A stretch of 64,000 bases of DNA from Umbelopsis ramanniana AG (taxonomy: Eukaryota; Mucoromycota; Umbelopsidomycetes; Umbelopsidales; Umbelopsidaceae). Positions 22,672 to 33,374 of this stretch are shown one piece after another (position 1 is the first letter of the stretch; each line of letters opens with the position of its first letter). Made by a program: the position numbers and the translations under genes. The stretch is from the NCBI RefSeq assembly GCF_025399195.1, contig NW_026252125.1, forward strand, positions 124,001-188,000, written 5' to 3'. Under the pieces are notes generated by a model. The model searched no databases, was not told where the DNA came from, and saw nothing but the letters and a program-made list of their open reading frames with translations.

Positions 22672-23970
22672 CTATGCTATTGAATTAGTTTGGCTATATG
22701 CTAACTGAAGTTGCTCAATGTAAGTCGAATAGGTTGAACTAGGATTTCCCATAAAATCTTTAGCGTGTCCGGCCACCATGGCATCAATGACGGGTATAAG
22801 GAAATTAACAATCGATTGCTGAGGTGGTTGGAACAGTGTGACTCCAGCGTCGTCGCTTTCCAAGGATGGCAGTAAGTCTTTGTAGTCGCCTAGCACTTTT
22901 GCACATGGAAAGCGCTCAAAAACAGGAACGAGCTCAGGACTTTTGCGTGGGTCTTTGGCGTCGGTTGCCACATAAATTTGAAAGTCATCAGGCTCGCAGA
23001 AAGTGGAATTCCCGGGACCCCGCTGCTGGGCCGTTTCTAAAAATGCTATTTGCTCTTCAATATGCTTGTGCAAAGGTCCCAAGAATTGTCGATTTCCCAT
23101 GCGAACATGAATAGATAGAAACTGCTGCTTGCCGCCTAAGCGCTCAGTAATCGTGTCTGTCACTTTTTCCAACGTGGGATTGCGATACACCAACGCCTCG
23201 CGAATCTTGTTGCGTAGTTCTAAATGCTGTTTTTGACTAACACCGACTCGGTCTGTACCAAATATTCCTTGCAACTGGATCAGCGGCTTTTCAATTCTTC
23301 TGAGATCTTCGATATTCCATTGCTCATCATAACTACGTCGACCGCCTGTTTCGAATATCGTAGGATCTAGCGTTGGACATTGCTCGTTGGGTATATCGCA
23401 TAGAAACCAAGTATACAAGCTCGTGTCGTGTTGAATGTGAACTTCGTCGTCACTTAGTGTCAACATGGCCTTGATTTTGTCAAGTGAGATATGCCGGATA
23501 CTTCGCATGGGTATGTCCAGCTCAAAAATGGAAGAATGAAGGTATTCCCAAGGTACTGAAGCGTACCCGCTCTTGGCATGACAAGGCCCGTCGGCCAGAC
23601 CAAGTTTATCTTTGCATCGATTCCACCAAGGTTGAGGTTTGGTCATAGTATCCATGTACTCGAACAGGTGGTCGTTGGATTGCCAGCCACCTATGTGTCC
23701 AAGAAAAGCCGGAGGTAATATTAGGGTGCGGTTGAGATAGCCTGCTAACAGCAATGCGTTTTCAAGTTCGTTGCGTTGGTTTGATAGACCAGAATGTGGT
23801 AAATAGGCAATGAACTTTTCGCCTTGAAGGTCGATCTTTTTCGCTTGAGTGTGTTTGTAGACGTACGCTGATTCGCCAAACTCCCATTGAAAAGCAGCGA
23901 TGGTACATAACACGATAGTAGCAATAGCTACCATCATTGCATAATACACCGTGTTAGATGAATAGGACAT
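22672..23970 (-). CDS. O-fucosyltransferase-like type II membrane protein (copy 2)
   Basis: One exon. The start at 23970 (MSYSSNTVYYAMM) is chosen because it aligns with MSWSSNTVRNMMM of the downstream copy; the open frame extends 31 codons further upstream but without similarity. The product is 432 residues with one N-terminal anchor and the same lumenal blocks: YLPHSGLSNQRNELENALLL, LNRTLILPPAFLGHIGGW, SIHVRMGNRQFLG and FMGNPSSTYSTYIEQL. Differences include an extra FETGGRRSYDEQW insert and replacement of GD by GN after HVRM. The two genes are clear tandem duplicates in the same orientation, diverged throughout yet both intact, so both are probably functional and may have split acceptors or expression. 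Fucose transfer is inferred from the superfamily. Confidence 0.75.
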   Translation of the reverse strand: MSYSSNTVYYAMMVAIATIVLCTIAAFQWEFGESAYVYKHTQAKKIDLQGEKFIAYLPHSGLSNQRNELENALLLAGYLNRTLILPPAFLGHIGGWQSNDHLFEYMDTMTKPQPWWNRCKDKLGLADGPCHAKSGYASVPWEYLHSSIFELDIPMRSIRHISLDKIKAMLTLSDDEVHIQHDTSLYTWFLCDIPNEQCPTLDPTIFETGGRRSYDEQWNIEDLRRIEKPLIQLQGIFGTDRVGVSQKQHLELRNKIREALVYRNPTLEKVTDTITERLGGKQQFLSIHVRMGNRQFLGPLHKHIEEQIAFLETAQQRGPGNSTFCEPDDFQIYVATDAKDPRKSPELVPVFERFPCAKVLGDYKDLLPSLESDDAGVTLFQPPQQSIVNFLIPVIDAMVAGHAKDFMGNPSSTYSTYIEQLQLAYSQTNSIA

Positions 23971-24732
23971 GTAGGAAACGAAAGAAAGATAGAAAGAAGG
24001 AAGGCCCACTAGTACATAATGAAATAAATCCAAAAAATAATTAAATGAACGATTTAACAACAACGTGGATCTTTCACTAGAATGCCAATACTGGGTTTAA
24101 CAAGAACGCCTCCATATGCTCCAGATCAGGCCCATTTCTGCCACTTTGCAATATATAGCGGGCGGCAAATGGATTGTGCATCCAAAGCGCTGGGTTCTTG
24201 CTCGCTTGCCGGTGATAGAAGCAAGCGCTGCTTTCGTGATATCCATGGTTTGCTGCTAGCCAATAGCATGGGATCCTCAATCAAAGAAGTCCGTCATAGC
24301 CGTATTACCACACTAATCCATTCCAAGAACATAGTCGTTTTTTTTTCGAATGATGCTCACGCGGATGCAAGCTATGAGCTCATCCACCTTCCTCAAATAT
24401 GGAATACTCCATGGTAACAATGTGTATGCTTTTTATTGCTTATTGACCGTCTGTTTATTATATTTGTTTATGAGGTTATTTACTTTGAAAGAACATTTGT
24501 TTGCACATCAAACCGCTTGATACCGCAGGGTGCTTAGCGCGTTAAGGATGTAATTTATATTTTTTTGAAACAGTAACCGACGTTGCTTTAGGCTGGTCAC
24601 TGGTCAGTGCATCTGATTGGCTGGGGGCCATTTTTAAGACAGTGAGCGGGTCGACACCCTAAAAAAAAAAAAAAAGAGTTGAAAAGCAGCCGGTGTACAA
24701 GTTGCACACACATAACGTTATAATCCTTCCTT
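23971..24732. other. Divergent promoter region
   Basis: The region lies between minus-strand fucosyltransferase-like copy 2 and the plus-strand LIM-RhoGAP gene. A poly-A run of 15 lies at 24661-24675. No gene was recognised. Confidence 0.45.
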
Positions 24733-27700
24733 ATGAATTCTTCATATGACGAGGAAGAGCCTCAAGAGGACCCTTATTGCGTTGGCTGCCATCGTCTAAT
24801 TGAAGAAGGGTCCGTCGTTCAATTTGGAGAAGGCATTTGGCATTTTGAATGGTATGTCCGTGAACTTTGCTACAATTGACTACCAGTTTAATAACTTCTC
24901 TTCGCAGCTTCCGTTGTGCAAAATGTCATGCCCAAGTTGAATGCGACTCCAACCTCTTACTACTCTTTGACGGCAGTCCTGTATGCGAAAACTGTTCTTA
25001 CAACTGTCATGTATGCCACCAGACCATTCGTGATGAAGCCATCATGACTGGTAAGTAGATCAACCCCCACTGTCTCTTTCTAGAACACCTTCCGAGCTCT
25101 AATGGTCCACTTTTCTTGTTTTGCAGGCGAAGAGGCTTATCATGCTGATTGTTTCCGCTGCGTACAATGCGGTAACAAGATTGAAGACCTGGTGTTCACT
25201 CAGACCAGCAAGGTGAGGTTACCCTTTCCACTGCAGAAACCTCCTTGCATTCGATGCATTTCTTAACTCCATTTCTGTGTTCCTTATTTTTCCCAGGGTA
25301 TTTTCTGTACAGCTTGTCATGAAATACGCAAACAACTCAAATTGAAACGAAAGGAAGACAAGTCTCGCAAAACCACTTCGGCGGAATATGCAATGAACAA
25401 ACAATTGCCACAGATTCCCAACCCCCCTTCGCACGTAAGTGTTCTCACACTCGCATCCCATGGTGCAAGCGAAGTTGTACTAATGCCCGCCAGCACAGTC
25501 ATCGAATCGACCTGTTCCAATTACCCAGCTTCTGGACTCACAATTAATTAATGATTATCTACAGTCACCGAGCCCTGATCGACGGGACTATAACGGCCGA
25601 AGAGGAGAATCTATGGACGTTCCAAACAGAAGCGATTTGAACGTAGTACGAGAAGGCGGGCGTAATCGAAGTGAATCGGTGGATCAGCTTTCGCAAAGAC
25701 CTAAGCTTGGCTTCCTTGACAGACCAGAAGACCTTGCTGCCTCACGCCAAGCCTCGGCAAGCTCCATCCTAAACTCATATTCCGACGCATCTAAAGGGGT
25801 CACTACCTCTAAGATTAGGTCCCGTATGTCGCTAGGTAAATATTTTTAAATTGCACATCGGTGCTTGAAACACTGCTGGTTTAAATTTATCCTATATATC
25901 TTTTTTAACGGGCTCTGCTTTGGCTAACAGAGTCACAACGATTATCTGAGCTCAACACATTGCTGGACAACCCTAATGGGAACGATGAATCACCGCCCTC
26001 GTCTTCACCGCCTACTTCGTTTTATCATTCTTTAGAGGACGATACGTTAGAGCAACTAACGCTGGATGGAACGAAGCATGATGAAGCTTATGTTGAAAAC
26101 CTTAAAAAACAGTTACGAGCCACCTTGACTCGCTTACGAGAAGTGGAGACCAACTTTTCAAAAATCAAGGTAGATACGCTCATTGTGTAGTTGTTTTATG
26201 CCGCCTGTCCCATTTGAGCTGACCAATCAATCTTATGGAACTACCTTTAACCTCAGTCCGTCAGCCGAAATGCCTTGAATGAATTCAACTTGGCTAAGGA
26301 GGAGTTTGCATATGAAGTGTCGGCTAGGCAATCCGCCGAAGAATCCTCTAGAAAAGCCATGGCTCAACTTAAAGCTTTGCAGGATGCCGATGCCAATGGC
26401 AAGACTGAATATGTTCGGGTTTCTAGAGAGGAAATCAGTAACTTGGGTTTGACTCGCAATGAATTGGATATTACTTGCAAGCAATTGCGCACTGTCAGGG
26501 AGTCTCTGTCTCGAGAAATTTCAGAGCTTTCAGAAAAATATCAAACAGGTCTTTCCAGGTAAGCAAATGTGTAGCGTCTTATGAACCAAGCAAGACTCAA
26601 CAGCAGACCAATCAACCTAATGAATCTATTCTCCCTTTTTACACAAAAAAAAAAAAAAAATTGGTGAATCTAGCTACATCAGCCCTTCCGTACACCTCGA
26701 ACACCACCAACAAGCATTACAACAGGAAATTAAATCGCTTCAGCTGGAAAGAGAGATGGTCAAGAATGACATTGAAAAACACACGAAATTGAGGGATGAG
26801 GTTATTCATGAAACCGTCATGCTGAACCTCAAGATGGCCGAATTGACCGACTTGAACAACGACTTATCTCGGAGAGTGACGGAGCGAGAACGTGAAGCTG
26901 CTGCGGTCATGGCTGGAACGGCATTCCTCAACCCCACGCTATCTCCACCTTCCAAGCATAACCCTCACCATCAGCATCAAGACAGTTTGACGTCCAACCG
27001 ATCATCGAATGAACTTGCCACTAATCAGACTACGGTTAAAAAGGTCGCACAACGAGATAGTTTCAATGGCACACAAGCACCTCGCAAATTCAACTTTCGA
27101 AAAAACAAGGGAGGCAATCGATTTGGCAAACTCGGTAATACTACTGCGGGCAGTCATCCAAAAGGCCGTTCACCTCCTCTGATGAATGGCGAGCCTTCCT
27201 CGTATGGCAGCGACAACAATACACTTATGGGCCCACCCATGCCAACCCCTTCCATCTCGGAATCGTCCGGTATTCGACGAGACAAGCGTACCATGGGATC
27301 CCCTCCGCCCAATAGCGAGTCTTCTGTTCAGCTCTTTACCCAATATCAAGGACAGCATGAACTTGTTCAAGCGTCTTTCCTACGACCGGTCAAGTGCGAA
27401 ATTTGCGGAGATAAGATTTGGGGACGAAATGAACTCAAGTGTCAAGCTTGTGGATCCATTATTCATCAGAAATGTTTGCCTCATCTTCCCAACAAATGCA
27501 ATCGCAAACTTTTCTCGGAGCAACAAGGAAGTGATGGTAAGTAAGAGTTGTTGGTGGATTGGACGAGGGCTATGGTATATTAACTATGTATTATTCCTAT
27601 TTAGCGAGCGATAAGGCACAATCCATGTTTGGCAATGAGCTTGCTAACCAAGTTCGATCCGATGGTGGGTCGCTCCCCCTTCTGGTTAAACAATGTGTGG

Positions 27701-28529
27701 AAGCAGTTGAAAAGCGTGGACTGGATTTCGAAGGCATTTATCGTAAATCAGGTGGTGCTAGCCAGATGAGATTCATCCAACAGGCTTTTGACCAAGGCGA
27801 TGCTATCGATCTGACCGACGATGATCAATTCAATGATATATGCGCCATTACCAGTGTCTTGAAGACGTATTTCCGCGAGCTACCTAATCCACTTCTTACC
27901 TATGAACTTCACAACAAGTTCATTGACGCTATCAGTAAGTTGAAGTCAAGGGGCGAACGAGACAACCCAACACTTGTGGCAATTCACTCACCTCATTTCA
28001 ACATTTTTTTTTTTCAGCTAATAAGGCTCGGGATGATCAAATCCAAACCTTTTATCAACTCGTCCAACAACTTCCTGCTGAAAATTACAATACTCTCAAG
28101 TATTTGATGCTTCACTTGGATAAGTAAGTACCATTGTGTATTCCCAGCTTCCACGCCACGACTTTATAACTAACCACGCTTCGTAATCTCTTCTCGTGTC
28201 TCTTCAGAGTGCGACAAAATAGTGCGGATAACCTCATGACGGCTAAAAACATTGCAGTGGTGTTTGGCCCAACTTTGATGAGAGACATTGATCAGAACCG
28301 AGATCTACTCGAAATGAACTTTAAGAATGCCGTCATCGAATTCATTCTCAACCATATGTATGTACTGTTTAACCGATCATCGCTTGAAGAAGAACCGCCA
28401 AAGACTTCTAGCCCTGCCGTCTCTACTGCCTCCGTAGAAGGCCATCGTCGGGCAGCCTCATCCGATGATCGAAGACGTGCTATCGTCCCTCCAGCTATTC
28501 CTCCACGAGCTGGTGGTGATTACATATAA
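24733..28529 (+). CDS. RGA1: LIM-LIM-coiled coil-C1-RhoGAP protein (Rga type)
   Basis: Eleven exons (24733-24851, 24908-25050, 25127-25212, 25297-25434, 25565-25835, 25931-26169, 26257-26558, 26674-27536, 27605-27934, 28018-28123, 28208-28529) give 972 residues. Two LIM zinc fingers occupy about residues 16-125 (CVGCHRL..., WHFECFRCAKC, then CHVCHQTI, HADCFRCVQC, FCTACH). Two predicted coiled coils follow around 330-490. A C1-type finger lies about 661-710 (HELVQASF..CEICGDKIWG..CQACGSIIHQKC), then the RhoGAP domain about 735-920 with arginine finger Arg767 in FEGIYRKSGG and TAKNIAVVFGPTL. Such proteins switch off Cdc42/Rho at sites of polar growth. The combination of LIM and C1 with RhoGAP fits Rga-type regulators. 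The C terminus is proline-rich (PPAIPPRAGG), a possible SH3 ligand. Confidence 0.92.
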
Positions 28530-28848
28530 ATCATTTATAGCTAACTATTTTGTGCTCAATATTCCCCCCTTCCCTTCACGTATACATTTTCATCTCATGT
28601 AACGCTTTCCTTTCCTTCATTACTCTGTTCCACCTTCGCCCCCAGGTCCTTTCGCTGGTCGGAAGTACCCGACACCATCCATATGGTAAAGAGACAAACT
28701 TCCCCATATTTTTTTTTTTTAGTCCCATCCATTCCATAGTCATATTTCGGTTGGCATTATTTTATGATACATAATTATGGAACTAGAGTACAAATAGAAT
28801 TTCGGTGATGATAAGTTCAAGAATTGTAAGGTGGAAGGAGGGGGGGTA

Positions 28849-30070
28849 TTATGAAATTATGCATTTGGATTCATCAGACGGTGGTAAATCATTTTTTGAA
28901 CTGGCCCATGAATACGTAGATGGTGGTCGTCCTCGTTTGGCAGCATCTCGACGCATCATGGGAGGCTCTCGATTGGATCGCGAATAATCAGGTAAGTGGG
29001 ATAGTGAGGCGCTTCGCTGTTCGTGAGGGTTGGAATAAGTATGTAGTAAGCGTGGAGACGTAAGAGAGTCTTTTCGGTTCATGATCAGCCTTTCAGCTTG
29101 CTGAGCACGAGGTAGTACAACGCTGGCGGTATAATCCAGAGGCAGGCCGCCGTGGATTTGGACATAATCATGGAAATGCGACGGGGTATAAGGCATTTGT
29201 TCATGACTCTGGATCAACTCCAAAAGTGTATCCATGTAATCAGCCTGGGTTTGCTTTCTCATGTCGTCCATGGTTCGAGTGTCCGCGGCTAAGCGACGGC
29301 CTCGGTTCCGACCAATTGACGCATAGCAATATGGTATCGGATGTGGTAAATTAAATGCTGTAGCAATAGATTTGGCATACGCTTCTCCCGGTGGTGGTTC
29401 ATCATCTGAATCAAAAACGCTCTCGAGATCGGCGTGACTAAACACGAGGATGACATTTTCCCAGAACCTTCGAGAGAACATGGATTCATATACTCGTAAC
29501 GTAGATTCAAGACTGGCATCAAATCTAAACAAAATCGTGAGGTTAGATATGAAAGAAGCTTTTTTGCAAAAAATGCAATGCTCTTCTGCTTACCGGTAGC
29601 GAGTCATTTTAATGACGACTAAAAAGGCATCGATACCAGGCAAAGTCATCTCGAGCATTCGTTCGCATTCTTTTGATATTCTGCTCGTATCGTCTAGTCG
29701 TCCTGATATTGGAGGGGTATCGATGCATCGTATTGGAATATCTGTTTCTCCTCCAAGCCAAAAGCCTTCTTTACAGCTAACATGTTTAGTTACTTCTTGC
29801 TATAAAACCAATTTGTGGAGGGAAAATAACGTCAGTACCCCCAGTATTTCACAGCTCCGAAAGGCAGTTCCAACTTACAGCAACAGAGAGTTTGGCTTGA
29901 AAAGCTTGTTCTCCCAGTATGCCATTTAGAAGACTGCTTTTGCCTTCCCCTGGCTTTCCGAGAACCATGACGGATAATGGTCGAGCAGCATTGTTCGGAA
30001 TGGTGCAATTAGTGTGAGAGATAATTTTTCCAGGAGGCAAGAGCATATTGGGGTGTTCAGCTTCAGACAT
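28849..30070 (-). CDS. AIG1-type GTPase with C-terminal CaaX box
   Basis: Three exons (30070-29879, 29799-29594, 29524-28849) encode 357 residues. The N-terminal G domain has Walker A GKPGEGKSSLLNG (Gly38-Ser45 region), a DTPP switch motif and FSHAD in the G4 position, the pattern of the AIG1/GIMAP/Toc group in the septin-like GTPases. These usually dimerise on membranes through the G domain. After the G domain comes a Ser/Arg/Pro-rich disordered tail and the final residues KCIIS, a CaaX box for prenylation, with Ser predicting farnesyl. A prenylated AIG1 protein would be membrane-attached, replacing the transmembrane anchors of some animal GIMAPs. The gene is divergent from a PRL-type phosphatase, with 237 nt between start codons. 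Partner and process are unknown. Confidence 0.8.
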
Positions 30071-30307
30071 TTTTGAGCGGCCACAGGAGTGGAGACTATT
30101 TAAAAGACTTGACTCCTTTGCTTTTACTACGCGTTACAAAGCTTGAAGGTGCTGCGAAGTCGTACCAACTTGGCTTCTCTAGCCATAACCAGACCTTTCT
30201 CTCCTGCGCAGCCAGGCTTTTAAAGTATCCCCATTTTTCTTGTATCACGTGCTGCGAGCCAACAAACTCTATCTTCTCCAACCACCAAAGGCTATTACTT
30301 TCCATTC

Positions 30308-30917
30308 ATGTACTCTATAATTCAAAACAGATACTTGATTATAGACTGCCCCACCGAAGCTACCTTACCCAAATACCTCGAAATCTTCAAACAACAAAAT
30401 GTCACTCATGTCGTTCGCATCTGTGATGCTGACAATACCTACGACGCCGAAAAACTGGAATCCGAGGGCATCACCGTCCACGACGAGATCAAATTTCAAG
30501 ACGGCGGAGTGCCAGACCAACCTGCAGTGGATAAGTGGCTTCAGCTGACAAATGAGAGTAGAGACGTTATCGGTGTGCATTGCGTATCTGGTATTGGACG
30601 AGCTCCAGTAAGTTTTAATTAACTTCTCTATTTGGAAAAATCCAATATTCATTCTGTTATTTTATCATTAGGTTCTGGTCACTATCTCCTTGATTGAGAA
30701 CGGAATGGATCCATTGGTAAGTTCGCAGTAATTTAATGAGCATGATCGAATTTTCTATATGCGGACTTTTTGACGTCTAACGCACGGACTGCAGGATGCT
30801 ATCGCTCATGTCAGGAAGTATAGAAGGGGTGCATTGAATAAGCGGCAAATACACTACATCGATCATTACAAGCGTCGAAGTAAGAGGTCCGGATTTTTAC
30901 GCTCCCTCTTCAGATGA
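30308..30917 (+). CDS. PRL/PTP4A-type protein tyrosine phosphatase
   Basis: Three exons (30308-30607, 30672-30716, 30795-30917) encode 155 residues, close to the 170 or so of animal PRLs. The P-loop is HCVSGIGRAP with catalytic Cys92 and Arg98; the Ala after Arg, rather than Ser/Thr, is the PRL signature that slows the enzyme. Asp65 in KFQDGGVP is the likely general acid. Cys39 in VRICDADNTY occupies the place of the redox partner that forms a disulfide with the catalytic Cys. PRLs act at membranes and bind CNNM magnesium transporters. Unlike animal PRLs, this product ends KRRSKRSGFLRSLFR, basic but without a CaaX cysteine. I found no plausible splice form adding one. The start lines up with the family N terminus. 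Confidence 0.87.
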
Positions 30918-31433
30918 TACCCTGTGTGAAAGTTTGACATATTCCAAAGAAAAACATTGTCGCACCTGCTGCGCGGTGGAAATTGTATACCAACTCCCGA
31001 TATGAAATATCGTGGACACATTAAACTAATTCATCATTGTAATTAGTCAACTGTATAACTTCGGCAACGTCTCCAAACTAGACTGTCAGTCATTATGACA
31101 AAATGTACTTTTGAATAATATTTGCTGTCATCGTTGCCTTGTGGTATATAATGGCGCCATTGAAGCACACAAGTGATTGCATTCAATTCAGTGTTTAACA
31201 TAATGGATTTGAATGGATGTAGAGAGAGTGTCAAAGTGGGATTTCCTCAAAGCTGTTGCATTTCAAACGGCAAAACCTGCCACCGAGCAGCCAAGAAAAA
31301 ATTTGGGTTAGGGCAATGTCGGCGCTCATCTGAGGTCATGCACTGATGACACTTTTTTTTTTTATTTAAAATAATTTGAGCAGTTGAGCCTTTCCAGTCG
31401 TTTTATTCTTTCTTTTTTCTTCGCTTAGTCAAT
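30918..31433. other. Intergenic, no gene seen
   Basis: The 3' flank of the phosphatase and the promoter of the small PY-motif protein. A pyrimidine-rich tract precedes the next ATG. No feature beyond that. Confidence 0.45.
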
Positions 31434-31863
31434 ATGACTGACTACCTTGGAATATTATGGATCGTTTGGGTTATCATCATCATCATAGCTATTCTATTAG
31501 CTATTAGGCGTGCTCGACGAGCCATCGGCAGTACGTTCACCTCGACTGCTGAAAAATTGTCTTCGTTTGACTAAACTCCTTTCCTTTCCAGATAGAAACG
31601 CATCGCCAGCAGCGGCTTATACAGTATATTCGTCTCCAGGCTCTTATCCTCCGCGCTATGTCGTTGGAAATGACTCGACAGAGCAACCAAACCCATTGTC
31701 CTCCATGTACTATGGGGCTCCATACCCCCAGCCACCACTTCGAAACAATGCAACTCCTTCGTCCTCCGCATACCAAAAGCCAGACAGCAGCTCGGTGATC
31801 GATATACCTCCTCCGTCATATCAGGAGCATTCGAAGGATCTGAGACTGCCTAAACCTGTTTAA
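31434..31863 (+). CDS. Small single-pass membrane protein with PY motif
   Basis: Two exons (31434-31530, 31592-31863) encode 122 residues. A short N terminus (MTDYLG) leads straight into one hydrophobic helix (ILWIVWVIIIIIAILLAI), then a basic stop (RRARRAIG), predicting the N terminus outside or lumenal and a cytosolic tail. The tail is rich in Pro, Ser, Tyr and Asn and carries PPPSYQEH near the end, a PPxY motif of the kind bound by WW domains of Rsp5/Nedd4 ubiquitin ligases. Small PY-motif membrane proteins act as Rsp5 adaptors in yeast, so an adaptor role is a reasonable inference, not shown. I recognise no named family. The helix-plus-arginine border and the splice junction in phase support a real gene. 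Confidence 0.65.
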
Positions 31864-33291
31864 ACGCTCCATATGCAATGTGCCATTTTTCTACAATCTT
31901 GTTCAACTAGTCCGGCCAAAAACGAAGCATATGCAACTACCCCCCCCTATCTCATGTAAATCCCACCAGTAACATTTAACAACCTTGTAATACCTATCTT
32001 TGTATATTTTCTTGAATTGTTACAATATATTATTTTTCGGAACCCCATTAATGCATTCTCGGCCAGCCAGCGAGGTTAATCATCCTGACTAGAAGGCGAT
32101 CTGTATAATCGGAATTTCGTATGCAAAAGACCAGGAAAGAGGCTATTCGTTTTGCCTTTGTACCTCTGTATTCATAAATACATGAAATATGCATTTCATG
32201 TAATTAGAATTCCTCGTCACTGCACTGTATAAATAGCCCCGCGCACCTTAACCTACGGCTGCATGCACACTGACTAAAGTTTGTTAAGCGAAGGTGCTCA
32301 AGACACAGTAGCACCTAATCATGGGTAAAAGGCAGTAGGCGGTGATTCGGTGGCAAACATGACGTACGAATTTTTTTGCCAAGGAAAACCGACGCTTATT
32401 TCAGATACAGCGCTGTCCTGCTACGAAACTCTAAAGAGATGCTTGAGCAGCTTGTGGAATAAACATAGAGCCATCTAATTGTACCTTTTGCATTCCATGG
32501 TTTGATCTTGCCCACTGCCGAGATCTCATTGGTTTAATTACGAGAGGGTTTTGTTTCAGTATGAGCTAATGACTCTGATTGTTCCATTTTCTCAGATCAA
32601 AGTAGTAGCAAACGGGATGTAGAAAGCAAAGATTCTATAGATCAACGCTTTATGATTTGTTTATTCCCTGCTTTTTTCTTGTTGCAGCGTATGTAAGGAT
32701 AATGTCCCACAAAAAAGAGGTTTAAAAAAGCTTAAATATTCAAGATGAGCTGCTAAATACAATGTCATTTTTAGCGCAAATGATATTATGGCAAAGGTTA
32801 ATTAAAGAATCGAAAAAATGGAATATTTTTTTTTTGAGTAATCATTAGAAAGTTGCATGTTGGTAAGAAGTTTCATTAATGTATTCTCTGTAGTTAGGTA
32901 CCGAGAAGTCATTCTTGTGATGGAGGAATTTTATTTTATAAACAACTGTAATCTGTAAGTTACGAGAGTAAGAAATTAAAAAAAGTATGCGAAAAAGATT
33001 AAGCGTATACTGATTGCAGTGTATTGTCTACGGTAGGCATCACTCGCCAAGAATACCTAAAAAATGCACTTGCTTTCATTGCGCATGGATGCCGAAAAAG
33101 CGCCTGAAATTGCGTTCGAAGGAGTCCGAACCAAATACAACAGCCTGAAAAATCGCTCATGTCGGCCGGAAGGCTTCCTCTGATATCTAAAAAGAAAACT
33201 CTCATTTTCAGAACGTTGAAAAATAGAAGCAAATGCAGTCGAAACCAGATTTGTTGTATTTCCTCTTAATGACTGCAGGGAGAAAAAATGC
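31864..33291. other. Gene-poor AT-rich stretch
   Basis: No gene is called. Notable points are a perfect 8-bp inverted repeat around ATGC at 32181-32200, a strong TATAAATAG at 32228-32236, and a 39-codon frame from 32359 to 32478. A T-rich intron-end-like sequence with CTAAT lies near 32570-32596. None is enough for a gene call. Confidence 0.4.
32228..32236 (+). promoter_or_regulatory. Isolated TATA box
   Basis: TATAAATAG matches the optimal TATA consensus, yet no recognised gene starts within the next kilobase. A palindromic CATGAAAT/ATTTCATG pair lies about 30 nt upstream. It may drive a noncoding or very small transcript, or be chance in AT-rich DNA. Confidence 0.25.
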
Positions 33292-33298
33292 AAAAAAA
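33292..33298 (-). terminator. RNA polymerase III terminator
   Basis: A run of seven T on the minus strand lies three bases past the 3' end of the tRNA, the expected Pol III stop. A second run of six T follows at 33283-33288 as backup. Confidence 0.75.
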
Positions 33299-33301
33299 TG
33301 C

Positions 33302-33374
33302 GCTCCCGGGAAGGCTCGAACTTCCAACCTCCTGATTAACAGTCAGACGCGCTAGCCAATTGCGCCACGGAAGC
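33302..33374 (-). tRNA. tRNA-Asn (anticodon GTT)
   Basis: The minus strand folds into a 73-nt cloverleaf without intron. The acceptor stem pairs GCTTCCG with CGGGAGC (one G-T). The D stem is GCGC/GCGC around AATTGGCTA. The anticodon stem TCTGA/TCAGG encloses CTGTTAA, giving anticodon GTT for Asn. The T arm is GGAAG-TTCGAGC-CTTCC. The A box and B box (GTTCGAGCC) promoter elements are intact and a T7 terminator follows. Confidence 0.96.

Noticed and set aside
22672-24063. Longer N terminus for fucosyltransferase-like copy 2
   Set aside because: The extra 31 residues have no counterpart in copy 1, and the ATG at 23970 aligns precisely with it.
30879-30913. Possible intron at the end of the PRL gene that might add a CaaX exon
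   Set aside because: The candidate would be only about 34 nt, shorter than any other intron here, and the resulting tail has no CaaX box.
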